Shown here one piece after another: positions 38,425 through 48,000 of a stretch of 64,000 nucleotides of DNA (position 1 is its first letter; each line of letters starts with the position of its first letter). Where the stretch lies: the NCBI RefSeq assembly GCF_900168165.1, contig NZ_FUYV01000007.1:62001-126000 (forward strand), written 5' to 3'. The DNA comes from Alkalitalea saponilacus (GTDB lineage: Bacteria > Bacteroidota > Bacteroidia > Bacteroidales > Marinilabiliaceae). Under the pieces are notes generated by a model that was not told the DNA's origin, searched no databases, and saw only the letters and a list, made by a program, of their open reading frames with translations. A program made the translations under genes and the position numbers.

Positions 38425-39402
38425 ATGAAAAAAAGTCTGTTATTTGTTGCAGGATTAATTCTAGCCATCTCATTTATTCGCTGTGATCAAACCCAGGAGA
38501 TAAAATACAGCGGCAATCCCTTATTTGACGAACCATTCACTGCCGATCCTACTGCTATTGTTTATAATGACACCTTATGGTTATTTACCGGAAGTGATGA
38601 ACAAGAAGAAGGAGTCGATGGGTTTCTTATGAGAAGATGGTATGTATTTTCAACCGCCGATATGGTAAATTGGACCAACCATGGAGCAGTTTTATCTGTA
38701 GATGATTTCGAATGGGGATCTCACAATGCATTCGCAGCCGATGTTGTAGAAAATCATGGAAAATTCTGGTGGTATGTGCCAATTGTGCATGCAGACCCTG
38801 CTGCACGAGTGCATGAAGGTTTTGCCATGGGAGTTGCTGTTGCTGACCATCCTGCAGGACCATATCACGATCCAATCGGAAAACCATTAATCGCTGACAC
38901 TACTGCAAACTCCATTGTTCTAAACATAGACCCAGATGTATTTGTAGATGACGATGGCCGTGTTTATATGTATTGGGGATCGTGGGACGAAGTAAGAGTT
39001 GTAGAATTAAAAAGCAATATGGTTGAACTGGCTGGCCCAGTAATGAATGTAGAAGGACTTGACAACTTTTTTGAAGCACCCTTTATGCACAAAAGAGGTG
39101 ATATTTACTATATGAGTTACGCTGCAGGATATCCATCACGAACTGAATATGCTATCAGCGACAATCCTCTAGGTCCTTGGGTAGAGAAAGGCGTCATTAA
39201 CGATGTAATTCCAAACTCACCAACCAATCACCAGGCCATAGTGCACTTTAAAGGAAACGATTACTTTATTTATCATACAGCAGGACTACCTAATGGAGGT
39301 CCGTTCCGTAGAAGTGTTTGCATTGACAAACTTGAATATGACGAAAATGGCCTGATAAAAAAGGTAGTAAGAACTACTACTGGAGTTCCTCAAATTAAAT
39401 AG
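38425..39402 (+). CDS. GH43 glycosidase lipoprotein (beta-xylosidase/arabinofuranosidase type)
   Basis: The 325-residue protein is a single five-bladed GH43 catalytic domain. Catalytic residues visible: base D41 (FTADPTAIVYND), the pKa-modulating Asp D169 (NIDPDVFVDDDGRVYMYWGS) and acid E217 (FFEAPFMHKRGDIYYMSY). The segment WYVFSTADMVNWTNHG and the compact length are typical of GH43 subfamily 1, which includes xylosidases and arabinofuranosidases; substrate cannot be fixed from sequence. The lipobox FIRC at Cys20 is atypical, since position -1 is Arg, so lipidation is uncertain. It is a monocistronic gene with its own promoter and a very strong terminator, just downstream of susD on the same strand. 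Confidence 0.88.
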   Translation: MKKSLLFVAGLILAISFIRCDQTQEIKYSGNPLFDEPFTADPTAIVYNDTLWLFTGSDEQEEGVDGFLMRRWYVFSTADMVNWTNHGAVLSVDDFEWGSHNAFAADVVENHGKFWWYVPIVHADPAARVHEGFAMGVAVADHPAGPYHDPIGKPLIADTTANSIVLNIDPDVFVDDDGRVYMYWGSWDEVRVVELKSNMVELAGPVMNVEGLDNFFEAPFMHKRGDIYYMSYAAGYPSRTEYAISDNPLGPWVEKGVINDVIPNSPTNHQAIVHFKGNDYFIYHTAGLPNGGPFRRSVCIDKLEYDENGLIKKVVRTTTGVPQIK

Positions 39403-39432
39403 TTTTCATAAGGTGTGATATACACAGATGTT

Positions 39433-39476
39433 AAAGAGAGTATTCTAAAATCAAGATTTTAGAATACTCTCTTTTT
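39433..39476 (+). terminator. Intrinsic terminator after the first GH43 gene
   Basis: A perfect 19-bp stem (39433-39451 with 39456-39474), loop CAAG, is followed by TT and a T-rich stretch. It lies 30 bp after the stop codon. The stem is nearly symmetric and could also block transcription from the opposite side. Confidence 0.85.
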
Positions 39477-39532
39477 GTTTAAGTCTATTATAAAAAGGTA
39501 CGATAATTAAATCATGACAAATTTAACGTATC

Positions 39533-39900
39533 TCAATTTATTACCACCTGGGTTATATTATTCCGATTGTACTCTCTGTTGCCATATCCAATAATCCGAA
39601 CATAACGTGGGTTTATCGACGCAAATTTATACATCTCTGGTTTACTAACACTCCCGCATGAACGATCCTCACAAACCTCAACAAAAGACACTCCATCCTC
39701 TGAAATTTCAATACTAAAACATGATAATGTCCATCGCCTCCGAAGAAAGCGAACTCCGCAGTTGAGACTTATTTACTTACCTTCAGATCACAATATCCAC
39801 CAGTTTATTGACACTTTGCAAGACCTTCCGCCAATTCAATATAATGTTTTAGGCAAACACCCTGTAATGATCATATAAAGAAGTAGATGATTATATTCAT
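39533..39900 (-). pseudogene. Decayed C-terminal discoidin (F5/8 type C) domain
   Basis: On the minus strand, 39715-39533 encodes a coherent stretch ending in TGA that reads SIEISEDGVSFVEV, then NPRYVRIIGYGN and ITQVVIN, the typical end of an F5/8 type C carbohydrate-binding module. In the neighbouring frame just upstream, 39768-39718 encodes VSTAEFAFFGGDGHYHV, which is the expected preceding part. The two are joined by a 1-base slip in a T run near 39717. Upstream in the frame of the adjacent GH43 gene are further stops at 39871-39873 (TGA), 39805-39807 and 39769-39771 (TAA). The remnant continues the reading frame of the GH43 gene ending at 39901, so it is probably that protein's former C-terminal binding module, now lost. 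A sequencing error cannot explain several independent lesions. Confidence 0.65.
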
Positions 39901-41058
39901 TTAGTTATCAAAAATTGACAGATCCCATTCATCGTACCACTCGATAATAGGGCGATCATTTTTGAAAACAATAGGTAACCAAACATAACGGCCATCAATA
40001 GGATTATGCGGCCTCCAACGATCACCCATATATATGAAAGCTCCTTCCTTACCCTGAACAGGCAGCACAAACGTGCTTTGAGATTGAAAAGTAATTTCCG
40101 CACCCGACCCCACACAGGGGTTACCCAAGGCAGTCCATGGACCAAAAACATTCTCAGCAACAAAAGATCGTGCTGCGTTGGGTTCCCAACCAGTACATCC
40201 TGAAGCTATCATATAATACAAATCATTGTGTTTAAAAACTGCTGGTGCTTCATTATGTCCTAAAGGAAAAATTCGCTTATACCTTCCGGTATGCGACAGG
40301 AAATCATCTGATAACTCAGCAATATGTAACGTAAGATTTTCTTCTGATGAGAAGATATGATAGGCAGTTCCATCGTCATCCAGGAAGAGTGTCATATCTC
40401 TTGCCATTTGACCGCCTTCAAAATCTCTGCGAATAAAAAGTCCCTTATGCACAGCCTCTTCCCAATCCGGCGTCCACCATTCAAAATCATCAATGGTTTC
40501 AGTCAATTCTTTAAATTCCTGATTAAAATTCATGGGCCAGTGCCCGGCATTTGGCCTTAAAGATTCAATAAACTCATAAGGTCCAGTAACATGATCAGCT
40601 ACAGCCACAGCAGTGCGAGCGGCACTATAACCCTGCCCCTTTAACTCCAAGTGAAACCACATTACAAATTTTCCGGTTTTCTCATTATACAAAACCTTGG
40701 GACGTTCAATAACTGAACCACGCTCAATGTCGTGACCTAAAACATCTACCACTTCCAATGCTGTACCTTCATTTTTCCAATTATATAAGTCAGTTGAAGA
40801 GTAAACCTGTACACCCACCAGTGCAGTATTTCCACCCCGACCAGCTGTTTTAAACTCGCCAAACCAATAGTACACGTCCTCATGAAAAAGGATTCCTCCC
40901 CCATGAGCATTAATATGAACACTATCAGTGTCAAACCATAGCTCTCCAGGGATAAAACTGGAATAATATCCTTTTTCTGAATTATGACTACATGCCACCA
41001 ACAGACTAATTAATAAAAAGCTAAGTCTAATAAAACTTAAGTAAATTGAATTATTCAT
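39901..41058 (-). CDS. GH43-like lipoprotein with atypical base position
   Basis: The 385-residue protein has lipobox LLVAC (Cys23) and a GH43 propeller that ends with the segment YVWLPIVFKNDRPIIEWYDE. The acid Glu is E270 (NEAPAVFKHNDLYYMIAS), and an acidic cluster D227-D229 (LDDDGTAYHIF) is at the usual central position. The expected N-terminal catalytic Asp is missing: the motif reads INAHGGGILF (N50, H52). This pattern occurs in GH43 subfamilies 24/34, in which exo-beta-1,3-galactanases are known to lack the Asp base. Activity on a galactan or arabinogalactan is therefore an attractive inference. The stop at 39901 is followed in the same frame by a decayed F5/8 domain, so the protein may be truncated. 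It is the last gene of a minus-strand series of GH genes. Confidence 0.85.
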   Translation of the reverse strand: MNNSIYLSFIRLSFLLISLLVACSHNSEKGYYSSFIPGELWFDTDSVHINAHGGGILFHEDVYYWFGEFKTAGRGGNTALVGVQVYSSTDLYNWKNEGTALEVVDVLGHDIERGSVIERPKVLYNEKTGKFVMWFHLELKGQGYSAARTAVAVADHVTGPYEFIESLRPNAGHWPMNFNQEFKELTETIDDFEWWTPDWEEAVHKGLFIRRDFEGGQMARDMTLFLDDDGTAYHIFSSEENLTLHIAELSDDFLSHTGRYKRIFPLGHNEAPAVFKHNDLYYMIASGCTGWEPNAARSFVAENVFGPWTALGNPCVGSGAEITFQSQSTFVLPVQGKEGAFIYMGDRWRPHNPIDGRYVWLPIVFKNDRPIIEWYDEWDLSIFDN

Positions 41059-41194
41059 ATTTTAATATTTAAAAAGGCACATAACCACATTCAAAATAAT
41101 ACATTAGCCCTGATGCACACTGGGAATATCATAAAAGAAACCATAATTCTATTGGCACAAATTCTGCTTTTTATACAACAAATCAATTAGATCG

Positions 41195-41236
41195 TAAAAA
41201 TAAAACTGCCGGAACACCCGAGGTGCCGACAGTTTT
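41195..41236 (-). terminator. Intrinsic terminator after the double-GH43 gene
   Basis: On the minus strand AAAACTG (41236-41230) pairs with CAGTTTT near 41208-41202, with CGG/CCG and CACC/GGTG pairs inside and a CGA-type loop; a T-rich run (41201-41192 on the plus strand reads A-rich) follows. It lies about 60 bp after the stop of the gene ending at 41295. Confidence 0.75.
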
Positions 41237-41294
41237 AAACACAAACCACACCTTACAACTTCTTGTCAGGTTACAACAAAATTGAACACAATTA

Positions 41295-43466
41295 CTAAAG
41301 ACTTACAGGAACTATACCTTCCAAAGTAGGCTGAACACGGATGATATAACCGTTTTCGTCAAAAGTCATTTGATCTATACAAGTTTCTCTATGAAATCCA
41401 GCATTTCCTCCCATGGTTATACCTTCCGGTCGGGTAAAACGGTGGTATATAATATACCACTCATCTCTTCCGGGAATCTGTATCACACAATTATGGCCTG
41501 TGCCATAAATACCTTTTGAGGGATCTTTAGCAATTACAAGGTTATTTTCAGGAATATAAAACTCTCCCATAGGTGAATCAGACATGGCATAGCGAACCCT
41601 GTAATCTTCACTTCTAGTATCATTTTCAGACCATAAGAAATAATATATTCCATTGCGATAGAAAACTTCAATACCTTCTCTGAATGTTCCACAGACAGGA
41701 GTCATCACTTTAACAGTAGATTTGTCAATGGAGATCATATCTTCATTCAATTTGGCACCGGCCAGATATCCATTTCCCCAATAGAGATAGTCATTTCCCG
41801 AAACCGGATCGGTAAATACATCCGGATCAATTTCCTGTCCACCTCTAACCCCGTCTGGCTTCCAATCAATTAATGGCTCACCAATGTCTTCAAATCTACC
41901 TGCAGGATGATCAGAAACTGCTACGCCAATTTTTTGAGCCGCGGTAAAATAGTAGAAATATTTATAAGTATCTCCCATCTTTTTCTCAATCATTGCAGGA
42001 GCCCATGCATTACGAGGTCCCCATGGTACATCTTCAACAAGATCAAGAATCACACCTTCATCAGTCCAGTTTACAAGATCGGTTGATGAAAATGCTTTAA
42101 AATAATCTCCTGACCATCCATGGTATCCATCGCTTGTGGGATATAGATAAAACTTTTGATGTTTTTCAGACCAAATGATTTCAGGATCGGCATAATATCC
42201 GGTTAAAACCGGATTATTATCTACTTTAACAGTAACATTGAATTTTTTATCGGTTAACCCTTTAACCGAAACAGTATACTCAACAGATCCCTGGCTGAAG
42301 TCCTGTGGACCTGAAGGACGAATTCTTGCATCGAAAAATGATTCAAAAACGGGTTCAAACGACGACAAATCCGTGCCATATTTAACCGGAACATAAATTG
42401 TTCCATTATCTCTATGAATGACAACATTATTGGTTTTAACGTTTTCACCAATTACAGAAGCAATCCCTAAGTCGCCAGCAGTTCCCCATTTATTAATAAG
42501 AGATTCTAACTCTCTTTGGGTAATTGGAATCACTGTTCCATGGCGCGGACGAAAATTCATTGAAATCTCATCATCAATAACTGTGAAATTCTTTAAATCC
42601 GTACTTTGAGTAAACTGATACTCTCCACGGATGTAAACGTCATACATCAAGATGTATGTATCACTGTCAATTAGTTTAAAAACACATGAGCCTTCTACTG
42701 CTTCATTTGTTTGCTGCAGATACTCATCGTGCATCACATACCCTTCTGTTAATCTATCTGAAACAGCTTTCTTTATTCCATTTCCGTGGCCTTCAGTTTT
42801 AAAAAACAGATGATACTGGCCATCTTTTTTCACGATATCGCCATCAATACAGGATCTGTTTTCGGGATGAAAGAACAATTGTTTTGGCTCTGTTTCAAGA
42901 CTTGTAAAATCCTCGTTTGCGTAAGCGTAATAGATTATATCATAACCTCCAGGTTGCAACATGGAGAAATAAACCATGATTTTACCTTCCTCCTCGTCGA
43001 AATAGGACTGCGGAGCCCAGACTCTTCGCACATCATGGAAATTTGGAAATAATTCAGAGACATTAACAACTGAATGCGTCCAGTTTATTAAGTCATCTGA
43101 TTTGAGAAAAACCATGGCCTGATTATTTGACCATCCGTCATTTGAAACAAACAAATCGGTAACTACCATATAGAATTTACCATCGGGAGCACGTAAAATA
43201 TGCGGATCACGAACACCACCCCGAGAACTTATTGTATCGGCAGCAATCACGGGACGATTATTATTTAATGCTACATAGTTAAAACCATCCGGACTTACAG
43301 CATAAAAAATTGCTTCTTCACCAGGTCCGTTACCAATAAAATAAGCAAACAAATATGCTGTATATTTATCTTTGTTTGAACAGGAAACATTCAGCAATGT
43401 AAGAATAACTATGCAACCATAAAGAATTGGTTTAAAAACAGAATAGACAGAATTCATTTGTTTCAT
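41295..43466 (-). CDS. Two-module GH43 lipoprotein
   Basis: The 723-residue protein has lipobox NVSC (Cys29). It carries two GH43 domains. Module 1 (about residues 35-330) has RDPHILRAPDGKFYMVVTD, APQSYFDEEEGKIMVYFS and EGSCVFKLIDSDTYILM. A small linker domain (about 330-415) looks immunoglobulin-like. Module 2 (about 415-720) has base D427 (YYADPEIIW), DPDVFTDPVSGNDYLYWG and acid E597 (REGIEVFYRNGIYYFLWS). Both modules retain the acidic residues expected for catalysis. Such pairs are found among arabinofuranosidases and xylosidases acting on branched side chains. The gene has its own terminator and lies 298 bp downstream of the GH105-like gene on the same strand. Which module is active, or whether both are, cannot be told from sequence. 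Confidence 0.88.
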   Translation of the reverse strand: MKQMNSVYSVFKPILYGCIVILTLLNVSCSNKDKYTAYLFAYFIGNGPGEEAIFYAVSPDGFNYVALNNNRPVIAADTISSRGGVRDPHILRAPDGKFYMVVTDLFVSNDGWSNNQAMVFLKSDDLINWTHSVVNVSELFPNFHDVRRVWAPQSYFDEEEGKIMVYFSMLQPGGYDIIYYAYANEDFTSLETEPKQLFFHPENRSCIDGDIVKKDGQYHLFFKTEGHGNGIKKAVSDRLTEGYVMHDEYLQQTNEAVEGSCVFKLIDSDTYILMYDVYIRGEYQFTQSTDLKNFTVIDDEISMNFRPRHGTVIPITQRELESLINKWGTAGDLGIASVIGENVKTNNVVIHRDNGTIYVPVKYGTDLSSFEPVFESFFDARIRPSGPQDFSQGSVEYTVSVKGLTDKKFNVTVKVDNNPVLTGYYADPEIIWSEKHQKFYLYPTSDGYHGWSGDYFKAFSSTDLVNWTDEGVILDLVEDVPWGPRNAWAPAMIEKKMGDTYKYFYYFTAAQKIGVAVSDHPAGRFEDIGEPLIDWKPDGVRGGQEIDPDVFTDPVSGNDYLYWGNGYLAGAKLNEDMISIDKSTVKVMTPVCGTFREGIEVFYRNGIYYFLWSENDTRSEDYRVRYAMSDSPMGEFYIPENNLVIAKDPSKGIYGTGHNCVIQIPGRDEWYIIYHRFTRPEGITMGGNAGFHRETCIDQMTFDENGYIIRVQPTLEGIVPVSL

Positions 43467-43510
43467 ATTATAATTAGTTTTTAATTTAATTTCTCATGAA
43501 AATCAATATC

Positions 43511-43518
43511 CAAAAATA
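43511..43518 (-). promoter_or_regulatory. Possible -7 element for the double-GH43 gene
   Basis: On the minus strand the bases read TATTTTTG, matching TAnnTTTG, 45 bp before the start codon. No good -33 box is seen at 19-21 bases. Confidence 0.35.
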
Positions 43519-43705
43519 GACCTACAATTCGAAAGTATTTTTCACAAAAATTAAAAAGACTATAACAAACTCGTATATTGTTGTATTTGATAAAAGAAAC
43601 TTCAAAAAATGATGGCTTTTAGCCTTTGCAAAATCCAGGATTTCCTTCAAATACAACCAGCTACAATGAATCAGGTTAGGTTGACAACACTTCTATATAT
43701 GATTC

Positions 43706-43736
43706 AAAAAAATGCTGCTAATAAAAGCAGCATTTT
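43706..43736 (-). terminator. Intrinsic terminator after the GH105-like gene
   Basis: On the minus strand the stem AAAATGCTGCT / AGCAGCATTTT (43736-43726 with 43719-43709) has a 6-base loop and a T run (43712-43706). It lies about 29 bp after the stop codon at 43765. Confidence 0.85.
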
Positions 43737-43764
43737 CCAATTCTATTAAAGTTGAGATTTAGAT

Positions 43765-44901
43765 CTATTTTGAAACCATCCGATACATTTCAGAAGCAGC
43801 TAATAAATATGCACCAACCCCGAAATTTGCAGTAGAATTTGCATCAACTACCTGACCAGGAATGGCTCTTTCTCCAATGGGTTGAATATACCCTACCTTA
43901 CCGCTATCATGTAAAGCAACACCAGATAAATACTCCCATGCTGCTATTGCTACAGGCAAATATGTATCTCTGTCTAAATATCCATTATTAATGCCCCACA
44001 GGTATCCATAGGTAAAAAACGCTGTTCCACTGGTTTCATAACCTGGTGCATGTTCCGGATCCAAAAGACTTCGGGTCCAATACCCACCTTCTTGCTGAGC
44101 ACTGGCTAATGCAGAGGCCATTTGCCGAAATACTGACTCGAAATGAGCACGATGCTCATAATCTGAAGGAAGATCTGCCAATATTTTTGCTAAACCGGCG
44201 AAAACCCACCCATTTCCTCTCGACCAAAAGTCTTTTAATTCATTCACACTTTTGTGTTCTGGATATACATATTTTGCATCTCTATAAAACAAGCCATCAT
44301 CATAATCAAACATTAACTCCTCAGCGTACTCGTAATAATCCCACAAACGCTTCAAATATAATTCATTACCAGTAATATGATAAAGCTTCGTCATAACAGG
44401 CATTACCATGTAAAGGCCATCTGCCCACCACCAATAGTCTACAGAATCGGTTTGCATTTGATACTCCATAACCTCAATGGCTCGTTCAATTTTATATCTA
44501 TTCCCGGTAATGTTATACAAATCGATATACGTTTGAAAGCATATTTGCCAATCGCCGAATAAAACATAGTCATCAGTTTCACCATATCCATATCGCCATG
44601 AGGCACGATCGTCGGATTTTGCACCTTTCCATTCGTTCATTTCTCCCCACAACAAAGAGTAATCAAAATACTCTTGTTTGCCGGTTACAAAATACGCTTC
44701 CATGTTCCCGGTATGGTAAGCAGCATGTTCCCAGAAAGACCAACCCGGAACAGGGTGTTTTTCCTGCCAATAGTTGTTTACCCTTGTAATAATTTCAAGA
44801 ACGTCATCAGAGTCTGGTAAATTATACTTTGCAGAGTTACATGAAACAAGAAATGAAATTACCATTAGAACAACGGAAAAAGATTTTAGATTTTTTATCA
44901 T
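43765..44901 (-). CDS. GH105-like unsaturated uronyl hydrolase lipoprotein
   Basis: The 378 residues (from the ATG at 44901; the upstream TTG at 44919 is less likely because lipobox spacing fits the ATG) begin with a lipoprotein signal FLVSC (Cys21). The fold is an (alpha/alpha)6 barrel: WWWADGLYMVMPVMTKLY with the putative catalytic D161, DFWSRGNGWVFAGLAKI, and ETSGTAFFTYGYLWGINNG. This is the YteR/GH88-GH105 family, which removes an unsaturated uronic acid from the non-reducing end of lyase products such as those from rhamnogalacturonan or glucuronate side chains. Because no polysaccharide lyase gene is visible in the window, such an enzyme must be supplied elsewhere, or the side chain comes from another source. 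It lies 158 bp downstream of the HTCS gene on the same strand. Confidence 0.88.
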   Translation of the reverse strand: MIKNLKSFSVVLMVISFLVSCNSAKYNLPDSDDVLEIITRVNNYWQEKHPVPGWSFWEHAAYHTGNMEAYFVTGKQEYFDYSLLWGEMNEWKGAKSDDRASWRYGYGETDDYVLFGDWQICFQTYIDLYNITGNRYKIERAIEVMEYQMQTDSVDYWWWADGLYMVMPVMTKLYHITGNELYLKRLWDYYEYAEELMFDYDDGLFYRDAKYVYPEHKSVNELKDFWSRGNGWVFAGLAKILADLPSDYEHRAHFESVFRQMASALASAQQEGGYWTRSLLDPEHAPGYETSGTAFFTYGYLWGINNGYLDRDTYLPVAIAAWEYLSGVALHDSGKVGYIQPIGERAIPGQVVDANSTANFGVGAYLLAASEMYRMVSK

Positions 44902-45059
44902 AACAATTTGAATTAACAATTAATTTATACTACTTAATAGTTCAACAATTTTCTAAAACATATGACACATGAGCACCAATAATCATCCTCAACAACTCTC
45001 AATAATTCTTTTATTACCTCCCATCAAAAAGTTAATTCCATTATCACGGAACTAAAAAA

Positions 45060-48000
45060 CTATTCTTCTATTGATTGATCTTCAAACTCATCATTTTCTT
45101 TTTCAATATATTCTGAAGGGGTACATCCAAAAAAATCTCTGAAACAACGTGAAAAATACGAGGGACTCGAGAAACCCACCATATAGATGATCTCTGAAAT
45201 ATTTCTTTTACGTTGAATGAGCAGCTGAGCTGCAGTTTTTAAACGATGAATACGAATAAACTCCTTGGCTGTGTATCCTGTAAGCGCCTTTATCTTTCGA
45301 TAAGTTTGGTTTGGCGTTAATCGTAGCTTTTCGCTCAATTTCTCAACATCAAAACTGGGATTATCTAACTGTTCATCAACGGCAGCAACAGCATTTTTCA
45401 GGAATTCCTCATCCAGAGAGGACAAGCTTTCAACATCTGGTTCCAAAATAGCATCAGTTCTAAACCTATTTTGCAAGATACTGATGTTTTCAAGGATATT
45501 TAATAATTTCAGACGCAAGGACTCCATATTGAAAGGCTTGAAAATATAATCCACAGCTCCAAGTCTCAGGCCTTTTATTTCGTCCTCTTGCATTGTTTTA
45601 GCAGTTAAAAAAACTACCGGGATATGCGATGTATTTATATCATCCCGCAACTCCCGGCACATCTCAAATCCATCCATTTCAGGCATCATGATATCTGAAA
45701 TGATGATGTCAGGATTGTTCTTTTTGGCATATTCGAGTCCTTGTTTACCATCAATTGTACTAATCACATTGAAGAACTCCTGCAGTCCATCACAAATAAA
45801 AGTATTAAGATCTTCATCATCCTCCACGACCAACGCTACAGGTTTATTCTTAGATATAGATTTGGACTTCTTTACAGACAGATCCACATCTGCGTTTTTT
45901 CCTTTAGCTTGGATACCGATACCAGACTCAACAAAAGCATCATCCGAAACATTCATTTCTGTGCTTTTTTGAATAACATCTCTGATAAACTCCGGAGTAG
46001 TACCTAAGTCGGTAGGAATTGCTACACGGAAACAACTACCTTTTCCGGGTTCGCTTATCAAATCTATTTTACCTTGATGCAAATCCACAAAAGCTTTAGC
46101 AAGATACAAACCAATTCCTCCTGTGCTTTTTGATCTTTTTTCATCAACCTGAAAAAAGCGTTCAAAAATCTGATTTTTATTTACATCAGCAATTCCAATC
46201 CCATCATCAATCACCTCTATATACAAATGTTCTATTTGATTTTCATCATCCTTCTCAATCCCGGCATTGAGGCTTATATGCCCATTGTTCTCGGTAAATT
46301 TAACCGCGTTAGATAACAAATTAAAAAGCACTTTTTCTAATTTGTCTCTATCTACCCAAGCAATAATCTCCGCAGGCGAGTAATTTACCTCCAAATAAAT
46401 CTTTTTTGCCTCTGCCAAAGGCAAAAATGAGTCGTAAAGATCGTCAAGGATCGGGATTATGTTCTCTTTTTGAAGAAATAGCTCCATCTTCCCCCGATCA
46501 ACCTTTCGGAACTCCATTAGCTGATTTACAAGACGTAATAATCGATGGGTATTTCGATGAACCAATTTAAGTGATTTTTCAATATCCACGGACACTTTGC
46601 TTTTTGACAAAATCTCCTCAACAGGCCCAAGAATTAGTGTTAATGGAGTTCTGAACTCATGTGTTATATTTGTGAAAAACCTAACTTTAAGATCGTATAG
46701 TTCCTGCTCTTTCTCTCTTTGAATTTTTTCAAGAAACAGATTACTTTTTTCCTTTACTTGAATAATTGAGTATTTCTGGAAAAAATAGAGAAGAATTAAA
46801 ATGATAAAAATATAGACACTAAATGCCCAGGTGGTTTTCCACCAGGGGGGAGTAATTGTGATGTTTAATATTGCTGGTTCTTCAGCCCATACACCATCAC
46901 TATTGGCAGCGAGAACTTTTAAAACATATTCTCCATCGGGGATATTAGTATAAGTGGCTGTATTTCTTTCTCCCACCAAGTTCCAATCATCGTCAAACCC
47001 TTCAAGTATGTAGGCATATGTATTTCGTTGAGGATCCATATAATCCATTGCAGAAAACACGAAAGTTAGAACACGATCAGAATACGAAAGGCGTAAATCA
47101 TTCATGTAGGGAACGCTTTTATTAAATCTGCGTTCACCATTCGTAACCATATTCGATATACTTGTGTTAAAAATTTGAATATCAGTAAATGTCACCTCTG
47201 GTGGCATAGACAAAAAGTGCAAATTTTCAGGATAAAATGTAATAAAACCATATCCTCCTCCTATTATGATCTCTCCATCATAAGTTCGGAACGCACTGTT
47301 ACGCTCTACTCCCACACGTTGATATTCTCTCATTTGAAAATAATCAATCACGGTTTGATCAATCACGGAAAACTTGACCATTCCTTCATAAAGTCCAAGC
47401 CATAAATCCCCTTCACTATCCAAAAACGCATTAGTTATCAGCTCACTGCTAACAAACCTCTGAGCAGGGAAGCGTTTAAAACTTATTACTTCTGTTCCAT
47501 CAGACAGAACATTTACTACTTTTTTATTAAGTCCTGAATTCGTTGCAATCCACAAATTACCTAACGAATCTTCTAGTAAAACATTAATTATATTATCATT
47601 GATTGTTGATGCATCACCACGTACAGAGTAAAAATTAATAAAATCTTCAGTTTCCGGATCAAACCGATTTAATCCGCGTTGTGTGGCAATCCAAACAAAT
47701 CCGTTTTTATCTTCTATAATATCTCTAATGTTATTATCAGATAACCCGGAATTGTATGTTTGATAGTTTCTAATTTCGGAAATTACATTATTCTTTATGG
47801 ATAACCGGGCGAAACCAGTTTGCAAGGTCCCAATCCAAAATTCACCAGGATATTTTTTTGATGCAGTAATTATGTCAACTTTATTACCAGGAAGTGCTAA
47901 ATTAGTTTGATTATTGACAAACTGAAATCTCGAATTAGGAAATCGATCCAATTCATTTTTGGTGAAAAACAACAATCCGGCATCATCAGTACCAACTAAT

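Noticed and set aside
39748-39877. Plus-strand protein fragment (LIYLPSDHNIHQFIDTL and on)
   Set aside because: It reads open for about 43 codons, but it is antisense to the decayed discoidin domain, whose minus-strand motifs fit a known family far better.
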